Of a stretch of 44,053 bases of DNA, positions 17,054-26,991 are shown piece after piece. The stretch is from Rhizobium sp. FKL33 (GTDB lineage Bacteria; Pseudomonadota; Alphaproteobacteria; Rhizobiales; Rhizobiaceae). A model generated the notes under the pieces. It worked only from the letters and a program-made list of their open reading frames with translations. It was not told the DNA's origin and did not search any database. Position 1 is the first letter of the stretch; the number at the start of each line of letters is the position of its first letter. The DNA lies in contig NZ_STFX01000054.1 of assembly GCF_005222915.1 (NCBI RefSeq), positions 1,075 through 45,127 on the forward strand. The letters are read 5' to 3'. The position numbers were made by a program, and so were the translations under genes.

Positions 17054-19390
17054 TTAGAACGAACTGGAGATACCGAACTTCAGGCGCTGCTGCTCGTCGT
17101 AATCTTCCTTCATGAAGGGGATCGCGTAGTCGACGCGCAGAGGACCGAAGGGCGAAGCCCAGATCAAGCTGGCGCCAGCCGACGCGCGCAGAGCGAATGC
17201 AGCGCCCTGAGCTTCATTGTTCTTCACCTTCACCTCATTACCCCAGAGCGAACCGGCATCCATGAAGAAGCCGCCGCGGAAACCGGAGTCCTGCGGAATG
17301 CCGGGGAGCGGGAACGTCACTTCCGCCGAAGCGGTGAAGTAGGTCGTGCCGCCGAGCGGATCGTCGTTCTTGTAGGCGCGCGGACCGATGCCCTGGCTTG
17401 CAAAGCCGCGAATGTCGTTCGAACCCAGCATGAACTGGTCGAAGACATGCAGATTGCCGCCATTGAGCGGGGTGACATGGCCGGCGCTTCCGGCCACGGA
17501 TCCGATCAGATCCATCTCGTCGGACAGCGTGTAGTAGTTGCGCGCCTTAGCGCTGATCTTGTGGAAATAGGAGTCTCCGCCCAGACCAGCAACTTCGTTG
17601 GTGAGAGAGGCGTAGATGCCCTCACGCGGCAGAACCGTCGAGTCCAACGTGTTGAAAGTGATGGTGTTGGCGACGGAAGACGTGACCCACGGGCTGCCAT
17701 TGACCATGCGCTGATACGGCTTCGACAGATCGGCGACATCGTCGTCGTCGGCGTCATACCGCATTTCGCGATAGGTGTACTTGAACTGGCTGCTGATATC
17801 GTTGGTGATCGGAGCCGCAACGCGCAGGGAGAAACCCTGTTCGCCGTAACTGTAGTTGTCGTAATAGGAGTTCTCGGTCTTGAACAGATCGAAACCGGCC
17901 GCCAGACGATAACCGAGGAAATAGGGCTCAGTGAAGGACAGCGAGTAATTGCGGGTCGAAGCGCCGCCGCCGGCCGCCACGCGGATATACTGGCCGCGAC
18001 CGAGGAAGTTCTTTTCTTCCACAGAGGCTTCAACGATGAAACCGCCATCGTAGCCGGTTGCGTAACCACCGCCGATGCCGAAGGAGCCGGTCGACTGATC
18101 GACGACATCAACAATGATCACGACGCGGTCGGACGCAGAACCCTGCTTGGTGGAGATGTTGACCGATTGGAAGTAACCGAGACGCTCAAGACGGCGCTTG
18201 GCTTCAGCAATTTGCTGCTGGTTGAATGCGTCGCCTTCGGAAAGGTCGAACTCGCGACGAATGACGTAGTCACGGGTATTGGTGTTGCCGCGGATCTCGA
18301 TACGCTCGACATAGGCGCGCTCGCCCTGATCAACGAGGTAATCGACAGAGATCGTCTTGCTCACCGTGTCGCGATTGCCGCGCGGAGTCACGCGAGCAAA
18401 AGGATAACCGGCGGCAGCGACGCGCTCGGAGATCTTGCTGATCGATTCCTGCACATCCTTGGCGCGATAGGTCTTGCCTTCGACGCTTTCCGTCAGACCG
18501 CGCAGATCGTCGGCATTGACGCCATCAACGGTGCTTTCAACATTGACCGGACCGAAGGTGTAACGCTCGCCCTCATCCACGTCGAAGCTGATCGTGTATT
18601 TGTTGGTCGCGGGATCCAGAACCGCGTTCGAAGAGATCACGCGGAAATCGGCATAACCGTGGTTGTAGTAGAACTGGCGCAGCGCCTCTTCATCGGCGCG
18701 CAGCTTGTCTTCGTTGTAGATGTCCTTGCGCGTCAGGAAGGAAAGGATTCCCGATTCCTTGGTCATGATGACCGAGCGCAGGCGACCGGCGCCGTAATGT
18801 GTATTGCCGGTGAAATTGATGTCAGCGATCTTCGTGCGATCACCTTCATTGATGACGAAAGCGAGGTTCACGCGCCCCTCGCCAACCGGCGCGGTCTGCG
18901 TGGTCACCTCGACATCGGAGCGACCGATATCGGCATATGCCTTCTTGATCGCCTGAATATCGGCTTCGATCGAAGCCTGGCTGTATGGGCCGAGCGCACG
19001 TGAGCGCACCATGCCCGCGAGCTTGTCGTCCTTGATCTTGCGGTTGCCGTTGAAGACCACCTGATTGAGCAGCTGGTTCTCGTTGACGGTCACGACAAGC
19101 GAACCACCGGAGACGCTGATGCGAACGTCGGAGAAGAAGCCTGTCGCATAGAGCTTCTTGATCGACGCATCGATGTCGGCATTGGTGAAGTTCTTGCCAG
19201 GCGCGATCGTCAGAGCCGCGCGAACCGCCTCAGGTCCAGTGCGGTCAGCGCCGTTCACCACGATGTTGCTGATAACTGCGGCTTCGGCGGAAGCAGGCGC
19301 GACGAACACCATAGTCCCGGTAGAAGTCAAAACACTGGCCGTTACAGCCAGGACAGAAACCGCGTTCCGAAATCTCGAACTACCATTCAT
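17054..19390 (-). CDS. bamA: outer membrane protein assembly factor BamA
   Basis: The core of the BAM complex, which folds beta-barrel proteins into the outer membrane. The 778 residues begin with a signal peptide (about 1-37, ending ASAEA), then five POTRA domains to about residue 430, then a 16-strand barrel. The surface-loop motif appears as DIRGF near residue 665, a usual variant of VRGF. The protein ends in the terminal Phe of ISSSF, the barrel-insertion signal. The rseP-bamA-lpxD order is typical of Proteobacteria. The 189 bases upstream hold a hairpin and may carry a promoter separate from the rseP transcript. Confidence 0.97.
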   Translation of the reverse strand: MNGSSRFRNAVSVLAVTASVLTSTGTMVFVAPASAEAAVISNIVVNGADRTGPEAVRAALTIAPGKNFTNADIDASIKKLYATGFFSDVRISVSGGSLVVTVNENQLLNQVVFNGNRKIKDDKLAGMVRSRALGPYSQASIEADIQAIKKAYADIGRSDVEVTTQTAPVGEGRVNLAFVINEGDRTKIADINFTGNTHYGAGRLRSVIMTKESGILSFLTRKDIYNEDKLRADEEALRQFYYNHGYADFRVISSNAVLDPATNKYTISFDVDEGERYTFGPVNVESTVDGVNADDLRGLTESVEGKTYRAKDVQESISKISERVAAAGYPFARVTPRGNRDTVSKTISVDYLVDQGERAYVERIEIRGNTNTRDYVIRREFDLSEGDAFNQQQIAEAKRRLERLGYFQSVNISTKQGSASDRVVIIVDVVDQSTGSFGIGGGYATGYDGGFIVEASVEEKNFLGRGQYIRVAAGGGASTRNYSLSFTEPYFLGYRLAAGFDLFKTENSYYDNYSYGEQGFSLRVAAPITNDISSQFKYTYREMRYDADDDDVADLSKPYQRMVNGSPWVTSSVANTITFNTLDSTVLPREGIYASLTNEVAGLGGDSYFHKISAKARNYYTLSDEMDLIGSVAGSAGHVTPLNGGNLHVFDQFMLGSNDIRGFASQGIGPRAYKNDDPLGGTTYFTASAEVTFPLPGIPQDSGFRGGFFMDAGSLWGNEVKVKNNEAQGAAFALRASAGASLIWASPFGPLRVDYAIPFMKEDYDEQQRLKFGISSSF

Positions 19391-19516
19391 TGTAACGTCT
19401 TACCTTTTTCCGCTTCACAGCAGCAGCAACGACGACCTTGGTCCCCGTCTGCCGTTTTAACCGCTTTTCCCCTACAAGCAAGGGAGACAGTTAAATTCTG
19501 TTTACTTCATTTCGAT

Positions 19517-19536
19517 GCGTGGCTGTTTCGCCACGC
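19517..19536 (-). terminator. hairpin between rseP and bamA
   Basis: A perfect seven-base stem (GCGTGGC with GCCACGC, six-base loop) lies 44 bases past the rseP stop. There is no T tail, so it may only weaken read-through into bamA or protect the mRNA end. Confidence 0.35.
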
Positions 19537-19579
19537 GCAGTCGAAGACATGGTAAACAAATCCCTGCCGAATTCTCCAC

Positions 19580-20713
19580 TCAACCGATCAGAGACGTGAT
19601 GTCGTTCCAGGTGGCGAAGACCATCAAGGACAAAACCAGCGCCATTCCGATACGGAAGGCCACCCCTTGCGCAGCCTCCCCCAAGGGCTTTCCGCGCAAG
19701 GCTTCAATCGCATAGAACAATAAATGGCCGCCATCAAGTACCGGAACCGGCATCAAATTCAGCAATCCAATCGAAACCGACAGCACGGCGGCGAGATGCA
19801 ACAGGGCCACGACGCCGAGAGTCGCAACCTGTCCCGAGGTCTGCGCCACGCGAATGGGGCCGCCGAGTTGATCGGCGGACATCCGACCGGTGACGAGATT
19901 CGATAGATAATCGAAGGTGCCGGTGACGATGCCCCATGTCTCGCGCACGCCTTCCTTGACCGCGCCGAGCGGTGAATAGGTGACGGTGCGCATGTTTCCG
20001 GCGTCGCGAGTCGTGAGAACGCCGATGACGCCGATCTCCATCTTGTTGCCGAAGTTGTCGGTAATTTCGGTGAGCTTCGGCGTGATCGTGAGCGGCAGTT
20101 CCTGGCCGTTGCGCCTGATCGTCAGCGAGATCGGCAGTCCCGGCCGGACGCTGACATAACGGCGCACGTCGTCGAAGGTTTCCACAGTTTCGCCGTCCAT
20201 CGTCAGGAGCACGTCGCCCTTGAGGATCCCCGCTTCCGCAGCGGCGCTCGCGGGCTTCACATCGCTGACGACGGGATCAGCGACATATTTGCCATAGGCC
20301 ATGAAGATTCCGGCCAGAATGACGATCGCCAGGATGAAATTGGCGATCGGACCGGCCGCCACCGTCGCCGCGCGCTTCCAGAGAGCCGCGCCGAGGAAGG
20401 TTTTGTTGCGCTCCGATTCGGGCAGAGCGCTCACGCCGTCGAAATCGGGCGAACTCGCCGCGTCGGCGTCGCCGTAGAATCGCACATAGCCGCCGAGCGG
20501 GATCGCCGAAATCTTCCAGCGCGTTCCATGCTTGTCGGTGAAGCCGACCAGTTCCGGGCCGAAGCCGAAGGAAAAGGCGAGGATCTTGATGCCGCTCCAG
20601 CGTCCGACGAGGTAATGGCCCATTTCATGGACGAAGACGATCAGCGAGATCACGACCAGAAAGGGCAGGACATATCCGAACAACGTCGAGAAGAAATCGG
20701 CGATCACGATCAT
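19580..20713 (-). CDS. rseP: site-2 intramembrane zinc protease RseP
   Basis: An inner-membrane metalloprotease of the M50 family that cleaves anti-sigma factors or other membrane substrates in regulated proteolysis (MmpA in Caulobacter). The 377 residues have a first transmembrane segment carrying the zinc-binding HEMGH (HEXXH). A single clear PDZ domain in the middle includes PASAAAEAGILKGDVLLTMDG. The C-terminal LDGGHLL supplies the third metal ligand. Compared with E. coli RseP (450 residues, two PDZ domains) it is shorter, as usual in alphaproteobacteria. cdsA lies 44 bases upstream and bamA follows. Confidence 0.96.
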   Translation of the reverse strand: MIVIADFFSTLFGYVLPFLVVISLIVFVHEMGHYLVGRWSGIKILAFSFGFGPELVGFTDKHGTRWKISAIPLGGYVRFYGDADAASSPDFDGVSALPESERNKTFLGAALWKRAATVAAGPIANFILAIVILAGIFMAYGKYVADPVVSDVKPASAAAEAGILKGDVLLTMDGETVETFDDVRRYVSVRPGLPISLTIRRNGQELPLTITPKLTEITDNFGNKMEIGVIGVLTTRDAGNMRTVTYSPLGAVKEGVRETWGIVTGTFDYLSNLVTGRMSADQLGGPIRVAQTSGQVATLGVVALLHLAAVLSVSIGLLNLMPVPVLDGGHLLFYAIEALRGKPLGEAAQGVAFRIGMALVLSLMVFATWNDITSLIG

Positions 20714-20757
20714 TGGGTTTGCGCCTCCTTAATGCGGGTTGCGCATACTTAGGATGT

Positions 20758-21588
20758 TCAGGGGCCGGTCACAAGCTTGCCGGCGTCGGCCAGAAGGCCG
20801 CCATTGATGATCGACAGCGCCAGACCGCCGAGGAAGGCGACGAAGCAGGCCGCCACCAGTCCGTCGGCGCGATCCATCACGCCGCCATGGCCGGGAATCA
20901 GCCGGCTGGAATCCTTGACGCCGGAACGGCGCTTCACCCAGGATTCAAAAAGATCGCCGCATTGCGAAGCGGCCGACAGCGCGAGGATGATCGGAACGAG
21001 CCAAAAGCTCGCGGGTTCGCCCAGGCCGAGAATGACGCCAAAACCGGCGATCACGGCGCAGACGGCGCCGCCGATCGCGCCGGACCAGGTCTTGCCGGGC
21101 GAAATCGCCGGCGCGAGCTTCGGTCCCCCAAGGGCGCGGCCAATGAAATAGGCGAAGATGTCCGTCGCCCAGACGATGGCGAACAGGAACAGCATGGTGA
21201 TCAGGCCGTCCCGATCGGCTCCGCGGAGCGCCGCGAGCGACACGGCCGACAAACCGGCATAGAGCACGCCGCCGGGCAGCCACCAGGTCGACCGGCGCAA
21301 GGCCGCGAGGATGAACGCGGTCAGGCTGAAGCCGACAAGCAGCACGAGCGCCGTCTCGATGGAGCGGAACGCCGTTTCGAACGACACCAGCGCAGTCGCA
21401 GCCCAACCGAACATCAGCCCGAATCGGTTGGCCTTGAGCCCGGTCATCGTCGACCATTCATAGAAGATCAACAGACCGATCAGCGCCGACAGCAGACGGA
21501 AATAGAGACCGCCCTGCCAGGTCGCCGCAAGCACCAGCGGCGCGAGGACGAGCGCCGAGATGATGCGCAGCTTGAGTTCACGCGTCAT
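20758..21588 (-). CDS. cdsA: phosphatidate cytidylyltransferase
   Basis: Makes CDP-diacylglycerol from phosphatidate and CTP at the inner membrane. That intermediate feeds all phospholipids, including the phosphatidylcholine made by the Pcs encoded at 7717-8451. The 276 residues have about seven to eight hydrophobic segments. The family signature near the C-terminus reads [18 protein letters not shown] followed by DRADG. The first codons overlap the uppS stop by four bases (ATGA). Confidence 0.96.
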   Translation of the reverse strand: MTRELKLRIISALVLAPLVLAATWQGGLYFRLLSALIGLLIFYEWSTMTGLKANRFGLMFGWAATALVSFETAFRSIETALVLLVGFSLTAFILAALRRSTWWLPGGVLYAGLSAVSLAALRGADRDGLITMLFLFAIVWATDIFAYFIGRALGGPKLAPAISPGKTWSGAIGGAVCAVIAGFGVILGLGEPASFWLVPIILALSAASQCGDLFESWVKRRSGVKDSSRLIPGHGGVMDRADGLVAACFVAFLGGLALSIINGGLLADAGKLVTGP

Positions 21589-22325
21589 CCGGTCACCGCG
21601 GCGGCGGCACCGATGCCGCCATAGCGCCGTTCACGACCGGCATAGACCGCGAGCGCCCGATAGAAGACCTCGCGGGTGAAATCCGGCCAGTATTCCGGCA
21701 CAAACAGCAATTCGGCATAGGCCGCCTGCCACAGCAGGAAATTCGACAAACGCTCTTCCCCCGATGTGCGGATGACGAGATCCGGATCGGGAATCCCTTG
21801 CGTGTCGAGCTGACCGTCGAGCGCCACGGCGTCGATCTGGTCGGGGCGCAGCGCGCCCGCCGCAACCTGTTCGGCGAGCTTGCGGGCCGCGCGAGCGATT
21901 TCGTCGCGCGCGCCGTAATTGAAGGCGATCACCAGCGTCAGCCCGGTATTGGCCTTGGTTGTCTCCTCCGCCTCGATCAGCAGCGGCAGGATGTCGCCGC
22001 GCAGATTGTCCCGCGCGCCGATGATGCGAATCCGAACGTTTTCACCGTGCAGTTCGGCGAGATCGCGGCGGATGAAGGCCTTCAGGAGGCCCATCAGGTC
22101 ATTGACCTCCGTTTCGGGCCGCGTCCAGTTTTCCGAGGAAAAGGCGAACAGGGTGAGATAGCCGACGCCCATGTCGCCGGCGACCCGGACGGCTTCGCGG
22201 ACGGCCTCGACGCCCTTGCGGTGCCCCATGGCGCGCGGCAAGCCGCGGCTCTGGGCCCAGCGGCCGTTGCCATCCATGATGATGGCGACGTGCCTAGGTA
22301 TCTTCACCGTTTCCAATTTATTCAT
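21585..22325 (-). CDS. uppS: undecaprenyl diphosphate synthase
   Basis: A cis-prenyltransferase that builds the C55 lipid carrier for peptidoglycan and polysaccharide export. It has 246 residues. The catalytic Asp lies in [13 protein letters not shown], the substrate-binding FSSENW follows, and [15 protein letters not shown] carries the conserved Arg and Ser. It starts 44 bases after the frr stop and overlaps cdsA. Confidence 0.97.
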   Translation of the reverse strand: MNKLETVKIPRHVAIIMDGNGRWAQSRGLPRAMGHRKGVEAVREAVRVAGDMGVGYLTLFAFSSENWTRPETEVNDLMGLLKAFIRRDLAELHGENVRIRIIGARDNLRGDILPLLIEAEETTKANTGLTLVIAFNYGARDEIARAARKLAEQVAAGALRPDQIDAVALDGQLDTQGIPDPDLVIRTSGEERLSNFLLWQAAYAELLFVPEYWPDFTREVFYRALAVYAGRERRYGGIGAAAAVTG

Positions 22326-22369
22326 AAGAATAAGCCCGCCGTTCGCTGCCGCCCGAAATACAGATCAAT

Positions 22370-22930
22370 TTAGACCTGCATGATTTCCTTTTCCTTATCC
22401 TGAAGCAAGCGGTCGATCTCCGAAATGGTCTCGTCGGTCATCTTCTGGACCTTGTCGGAATTGGACCGGCTGTCATCCTGGCCCATGTCGCCGTCCTTTT
22501 CCGCCTTTTTAAGGGCGTCCATGCCGTCGCGACGGACATGGCGCGCGGCGACCTTGGCCTTTTCGGCATAGTCATGCGCGACCTTGACGAGCGACTTGCG
22601 ACGCTCTTCGTTGAGCTCCGGCAGCGGGATGCGCATGTTCTGGCCTTCGATGATCGGGTTCAGGCCGAGATTCGATTCGCGGATCGCGACTTCGACCGCC
22701 TTGACCATCGACTTGTCCCAGATCGATACCGCAAGCATGCGGGGTTCCGGCACGGTGATGTTGGCGACCTGGTTCAGCGGCATGCGCGAGCCGTAGGCCT
22801 CCACCTGCACGGGGTCGAGAATATTGGCCGAGGCGCGGCCGGTGCGCAGCGAGGCGATGTCGCTCTTGAACGCCGCGACAGCGCCTTCCATGCGGCGCTT
22901 CAACTCCTTGAGATCGAATTTCAGGCTCAT
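22370..22930 (-). CDS. frr: ribosome recycling factor
   Basis: Splits post-termination ribosomes together with EF-G. ATG 22930 gives 186 residues, the standard RRF length, and is preceded by GGGAG; the open frame continues 17 codons further upstream with no family likeness. The conserved [32 protein letters not shown] and the C-terminal three-helix bundle are all present. pyrH lies 60 bases upstream. Confidence 0.97.
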   Translation of the reverse strand: MSLKFDLKELKRRMEGAVAAFKSDIASLRTGRASANILDPVQVEAYGSRMPLNQVANITVPEPRMLAVSIWDKSMVKAVEVAIRESNLGLNPIIEGQNMRIPLPELNEERRKSLVKVAHDYAEKAKVAARHVRRDGMDALKKAEKDGDMGQDDSRSNSDKVQKMTDETISEIDRLLQDKEKEIMQV

Positions 22931-22990
22931 GACAAGCTCCCGTTTTCCTATCCTGCCCGCCGCCCCCGCGGCAGGCGCCATCCAGTTGTT

Positions 22991-23713
22991 TTAAATGTCC
23001 TTGACGATGGTGCGGCGTCCGCCGCCGGTCAAGATCCGCGCAAATTCGCCTTCTTCATGGATGGAGAAGACGATGATCGGAATATGGTTTTCACGCGCCA
23101 GGGCGACGGCGGCGACATCCATCACCGCAAGGCCCTTTTCGAGCACTTCGGAATGGGTCAGTTCGTCGAAGCGGGTGGCGTCCGGGACCTTCTTGGGGTC
23201 GGCGGAATAGATGCCGTCCACCTGCGTGCCCTTGAAGATCGCCTCGGCGCCGATTTCGGCGGCGCGGAGCGCTGCGGCGGAATCGGTTGTGAAGAAGGGA
23301 TTGCCGGTGCCGCCGGCGAAGATCACCACGCGGCCGAGCGACAGATGATAGAGCGTGGCGCGCTGGGAGAAACTTTCGCAGATCTCCGGCATGGCGATGG
23401 CCGAGAGCACCACGGTGTCGATATCGAGCTTGCGGAGCGAAGTCGCGAGCGCCAGCGCGTTGATCACGGTCGCCAGCATGCCCATGTGGTCGCCGGTGAC
23501 GCGATCGCCGCCCTTGGAGGCCACGGCGACGCCGCGGAAGATATTGCCGCCGCCGACGACGACGCCGACCTCGACGCCGAGCTTGCGCGCTTCGGCGATA
23601 TCACTGGCGATGCGATCGGCCACCGCGACATCGATGCCGAAGCCCTGGCTTCCCATGAGCGCTTCGCCGGAGGCTTTCAAAAGCACCCGTTTGTAAAGTG
23701 GAGTGGATGTCAT
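22991..23713 (-). CDS. pyrH: UMP kinase
   Basis: Phosphorylates UMP to UDP for pyrimidine nucleotide supply and, indirectly, for UDP-sugars used in lipid A synthesis. It has 240 residues of the amino acid kinase fold, with KRVLLKASGEALMG at the N-terminus, VVGGGNIFRG, and GTGNPFFTTDSAAALRA in the nucleotide-binding region. It is followed by frr as in most bacteria. tsf is 212 bases upstream with a hairpin between them, so pyrH-frr may have a separate promoter. Confidence 0.97.
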   Translation of the reverse strand: MTSTPLYKRVLLKASGEALMGSQGFGIDVAVADRIASDIAEARKLGVEVGVVVGGGNIFRGVAVASKGGDRVTGDHMGMLATVINALALATSLRKLDIDTVVLSAIAMPEICESFSQRATLYHLSLGRVVIFAGGTGNPFFTTDSAAALRAAEIGAEAIFKGTQVDGIYSADPKKVPDATRFDELTHSEVLEKGLAVMDVAAVALARENHIPIIVFSIHEEGEFARILTGGGRRTIVKDI

Positions 23714-23852
23714 GTCATCTCCCGAACATCTGGTTTGTAACGCGACGGTCAGACGTCGCTTTGGAAAAGCGGAGACCGCAACGGGCGGGACCTAGGCGCG
23801 ACCATGCGAGGACGACTCCGAGCGGAATCATCCTTTGGTGTTGCCGGATACA

Positions 23853-23886
23853 CGAAGGGCATCGCGTTGTCACGCAATGCCCTTCG
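23853..23886 (-). terminator. hairpin after tsf
   Basis: A ten-base perfect outer stem (CGAAGGGCAT with ATGCCCTTCG), three further inner pairs and a short loop, 39 bases past the tsf stop. There is no T run on the complement strand, so read-through into pyrH is likely to be partial. Confidence 0.5.
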
Positions 23887-23925
23887 GTTTCGTTTCGACC
23901 TTTTGAATAAAAGGTTTTCTTAGTC

Positions 23926-24852
23926 TTACTTCTTGACGGCGGCGGCGACTTCGGCGGCGAAGTCGGTCTCTTCCTTCTCGACGCCTTCGCCGAGCAGGAG
24001 GCGGACCATGCCGGTCACTTCGATGGCGGCGCCAGCGGTCTTTTCAGCATCCTTGACGGCCTGGCCGACAGTGATGTCCGGGTTGATCACGAAGGCCTGC
24101 GAGAGCAGCGCGACTTCTTCGAAGAACTTGCGCATGCGGCCTTCGACCATCTTTTCGATGATCGCTTCCGGCTTGCCGGATTCGCGGGCCTGTTCGATGA
24201 AGACGTTGCGTTCGCGCTCGGCGACGGCGGCGTCGACTTCTTCGGCGCGGATCGCGAGCGGGTTGGTCGCAGCGATGTGCATGGCGACCTGACGGCCGAT
24301 CGAGGTCAGGACTTCCTTGTCGCCCACCGACTTCAGCGCCACGAGCACGCCGAGCTTGCCGATGCCGTCGCCGGCAGCGTTGTGGATGTAGGTAGCGACC
24401 ACGCCATGCTCGACTTCGAGCAGAGCCGAACGGCGCAGGTTCATGTTTTCGCCGATGGTGGCGATGGCGTCCTTGATGGTGTCTTCAACCGACTTGCCGG
24501 TGGCCGGATAGGTGGCCTTGGACACGGCTTCGACGGTGCCGTCGGTGCCGATCGCCACATTGGCGACGCCGCGGACGAGATCCTGGAAGGCGTCGTTGCG
24601 GGCGACGAAGTCGGTTTCGGAGTTGATTTCAACGGCGACGGCCTTGTGGCCGGCCGAAACGATGCCGATCAGGCCTTCAGCGGCGGTGCGGCCGGACTTC
24701 TTGTCGGCCTTGGCGATGCCCTTGGCGCGCAGCCAGTCGATGGCGGCTTCCATGTCGCCAGCGGTTTCGGCGAGCGCCTTTTTGCAGTCCATCATGCCCG
24801 CGCCGCTCTTTTCGCGCAGGGTCTTGACCATTTCAGCCGTGATAGCAGTCAT
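23926..24852 (-). CDS. tsf: translation elongation factor Ts
   Basis: The nucleotide exchange factor for EF-Tu. It has 308 residues with the N-terminal UBA-like helices ([17 protein letters not shown]), the [14 protein letters not shown] segment that contacts EF-Tu, and repeated dimerisation subdomains including [10 protein letters not shown]. The length matches alphaproteobacterial EF-Ts. rpsB lies upstream with a 240-base spacer that contains two hairpins. Confidence 0.97.
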   Translation of the reverse strand: MTAITAEMVKTLREKSGAGMMDCKKALAETAGDMEAAIDWLRAKGIAKADKKSGRTAAEGLIGIVSAGHKAVAVEINSETDFVARNDAFQDLVRGVANVAIGTDGTVEAVSKATYPATGKSVEDTIKDAIATIGENMNLRRSALLEVEHGVVATYIHNAAGDGIGKLGVLVALKSVGDKEVLTSIGRQVAMHIAATNPLAIRAEEVDAAVAERERNVFIEQARESGKPEAIIEKMVEGRMRKFFEEVALLSQAFVINPDITVGQAVKDAEKTAGAAIEVTGMVRLLLGEGVEKEETDFAAEVAAAVKK

Positions 24853-25013
24853 TTCAAACCTCTTTCATGTCGGCGTGCCGCGCCGTGCTTCCAGATGAAT
24901 TCAGCGGGCCGCGCTTTGCGGACGGAGTTTAACCAGACGCGTGACAGGCATGTGACAGGCCCTTGAGGGCGCCGCGCGCCTCGATCGTCGAACGCAGTCC
25001 TGGATATCAGAAA

Positions 25014-25083
25014 GGCAAAGGCCTCGGGCGGTGACCGCCGGGACCTTTGCCCTGAAGTCTCTGGGCAGGCGTTAAGCCTGCCC
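25014..25083 (-). terminator. tandem hairpins between rpsB and tsf
   Basis: Two inverted repeats follow the rpsB stop. The first in transcription order is at 25063-25083 (GGGCAGG with CCTGCCC, seven-base loop). The second is at 25014-25051, a long imperfect stem whose outer eight pairs are GGCAAAGG with CCTTTGCC. Only TTT follows the second, so they could act as a partial terminator that lowers tsf relative to rpsB. Confidence 0.5.
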
Positions 25084-25092
25084 ATGTCTGTC

Positions 25093-25851
25093 TTAGGCGT
25101 CTGCCAGAGCCGGCTCGACGATCGGCTCGGCGACAGCGCCGAGGTCATGACCGGAAGCGGCGTGCTGACGGGACAGACCGTCGAGAGCAGCGCGGGCGAA
25201 CAGGTCGCAGTAGAGAGCGATGGCGCGCGAGGCGTCGTCGTTGCCCGGGATCGGATAGTCGATCAGGTCCGGATCGCAGTTCGAGTCGATGATGGCGACG
25301 ACCGGGATGCCCAGGCGCTTGGCTTCATCGATGGCGATCTTTTCCTTGTTGGTGTCGATGACGACCATCAGGTCCGGCGTGCCGCCCATGTTGCGAATGC
25401 CGCCGAGGGCCTTTTCGAGCTTTTCGCGCTCGCGCTCGAGGTTCAGGCGTTCCTTCTTGGAGTAGCCCGAGCCGTTCGAAGCGAGGATTTCGTCGACCTT
25501 GCGCAGGCGCTGGATCGAGTTCGAAATGGTCTTCCAGTTGGTCATCATGCCGCCGAGCCAGCGGGAGTTGACATAGTACTGTGCCGAACGCTTGGCGGCG
25601 TCGGCGATCAGATCAGAAGCCTGACGCTTGGTGCCGACGAACAGGACGCGGCCGCCATTAGCGGCGGTGTCGCTGATGACCTTCAGCGCCTGGCTGAGCA
25701 TCGGCACGGACTGTGCGAGGTCGATGATGTGGATGCCGCCGCGATCACCGAAGATGAACTTCTTCATCTTGGGATTCCAGCGATGGGTCTGGTGACCAAA
25801 GTGAACGCCTGCTTCGAGCAGCTGGCGCATGGAAAAATCGGGCAATGCCAT
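25093..25851 (-). CDS. rpsB: 30S ribosomal protein S2
   Basis: A small-subunit protein, 252 residues. Markers are the opening [59 protein letters not shown] and the C-terminal [12 protein letters not shown] (split here for brevity across the protein). The ATG at 25851 follows AAAGGAG at a good distance. It heads the translation/envelope block; a likely promoter region lies in the 190 bases upstream, but I could not pick out boxes with confidence. Confidence 0.97.
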   Translation of the reverse strand: MALPDFSMRQLLEAGVHFGHQTHRWNPKMKKFIFGDRGGIHIIDLAQSVPMLSQALKVISDTAANGGRVLFVGTKRQASDLIADAAKRSAQYYVNSRWLGGMMTNWKTISNSIQRLRKVDEILASNGSGYSKKERLNLEREREKLEKALGGIRNMGGTPDLMVVIDTNKEKIAIDEAKRLGIPVVAIIDSNCDPDLIDYPIPGNDDASRAIALYCDLFARAALDGLSRQHAASGHDLGAVAEPIVEPALADA

Positions 25852-26005
25852 GCCTTGTTACTCCTTTTCCGGTTGAACCTCCGTGAAGCTTGAAGCAGGT
25901 TGCCCCGCCACCGGGTGGACCAGACCGGATTTCTCCCGGAAAGGCCCGACTTCACGTGTGGAATGGGCGCGCCTTAAACCGAAACGCCCGGGATTGCAAG
26001 CGACG

Positions 26006-26028
26006 GCGGGGACATTTTAACGCCCCGC
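26006..26028 (-). terminator. hairpin after the EipB-like gene
   Basis: A six-base G-C stem (GCGGGG with CCCCGC) around an 11-base AT-rich loop, 16 bases past the stop of the EipB-like gene on the complement strand. No T run follows, so this is a weak candidate. Confidence 0.35.
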
Positions 26029-26043
26029 GCCCAAATCCGCCCT

Positions 26044-26874
26044 TTATTTGGTCTTGCAGCTCTCTTCCGGCAGCATGTCGAGCTTCACGAGGCTGCCCTT
26101 CAGCACGAAGTCGCCATAGTCCATGGTCAGGTCGCGGGAGACGCCGTTCGGATAGAGCTTGAAGGACATGCGGTAGTTCGGCAGCGCGTCCGACATCTTG
26201 CCGTCATCGAAATAGGCGATGGTGACGGGCCAGGCCTTCTCGTCCTTCAGCGCGCCGATGGCCTTGAGGTCCTTGGCGTCCGCTTCGGTGGCGACGGGCG
26301 CGCCCACCACTGTGGAGGTCACCAGCGTCTTGTCGCCGTCGTCGGAGCCGTCGAAGATTCGCGCCTCGTAGAAGTGCTGGCCCTTCGCGGCGATATTGAG
26401 CACGTCGAGCGTATGCTGGGTTGGGAAACGGGCATTGGCGAGATCGACCTGCTTTTCCTCAGGCGAGGTGATGTCCACCGCGATGCCGTCAGGCTTGCGC
26501 TCGGCGAAACCGTTCACTTCCTTCTCCAGGCGATCCTCGTTGTAGGTCCGCGATTCGAATTCGAAGCGGCCGGATTTGGGATCCTCGAAGGTCGAGCTCT
26601 GCTGGTCGGTGGTCTTCTTCTCGCCGCCCGAATCGAGCTGGGTCACGAAACGGAAGTTGACCCGCCAGCCTTCGCAGGCCGAGCCGGTGAATTCATAGAC
26701 CATGCGGCCGAACATGTTGGAAATGCCGGATCTTTCAGAGGCTTCGGCGAGTTCGAGATTGTAGACGGCGCGATGCGGCACGAGGCCGGCCGCAGGCTGC
26801 GCCAGGGCTGGCGTCAGGCAGGAGGCCGACAAAACCGAGAGGATCGCCGCTGAAAAACCACGCCGCGAAATCAT
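26044..26874 (-). CDS. eipB: EipB/DUF1849 periplasmic envelope-integrity protein
   Basis: A periplasmic protein of the DUF1849 family. The Brucella member EipB folds as a spiral beta-sheet and is needed for envelope integrity and virulence. The 276 residues begin with a signal peptide (about 1-25, ending PALAQ). The family's start of the mature region, LVPHRAVYNLELA, is followed by FGRMVYEFTGSACEGW. The two cysteines, in SACEGW and in ESCKTK at the very end, match the disulfide pair known for EipB. It lies alone between rpsB and the divergent ridA operon. The assignment rests on recognised family segments. Confidence 0.87.
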   Translation of the reverse strand: MISRRGFSAAILSVLSASCLTPALAQPAAGLVPHRAVYNLELAEASERSGISNMFGRMVYEFTGSACEGWRVNFRFVTQLDSGGEKKTTDQQSSTFEDPKSGRFEFESRTYNEDRLEKEVNGFAERKPDGIAVDITSPEEKQVDLANARFPTQHTLDVLNIAAKGQHFYEARIFDGSDDGDKTLVTSTVVGAPVATEADAKDLKAIGALKDEKAWPVTIAYFDDGKMSDALPNYRMSFKLYPNGVSRDLTMDYGDFVLKGSLVKLDMLPEESCKTK

Positions 26875-26991
26875 GCAATTCTCCTGTTGCGCCGCATCCG
26901 ATTGCGATTAAGTAAGAGCCATCAGCTTCACTTGAAGTAAACGATCATACCGGATCGGCAAACAAAAATCATTGGAAAGGCGAGGACGACC

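Noticed and set aside
16115-19003. A 962-codon open frame on the plus strand
   Set aside because: It lies antisense to lpxD and bamA, both complete and recognisable; such long mirror frames are usual in GC-rich genomes.
22931-22981. A 17-codon N-terminal extension of frr
   Set aside because: The ATG at 22930 has GGGAG upstream and gives the standard 186-residue RRF; the extension is not conserved.
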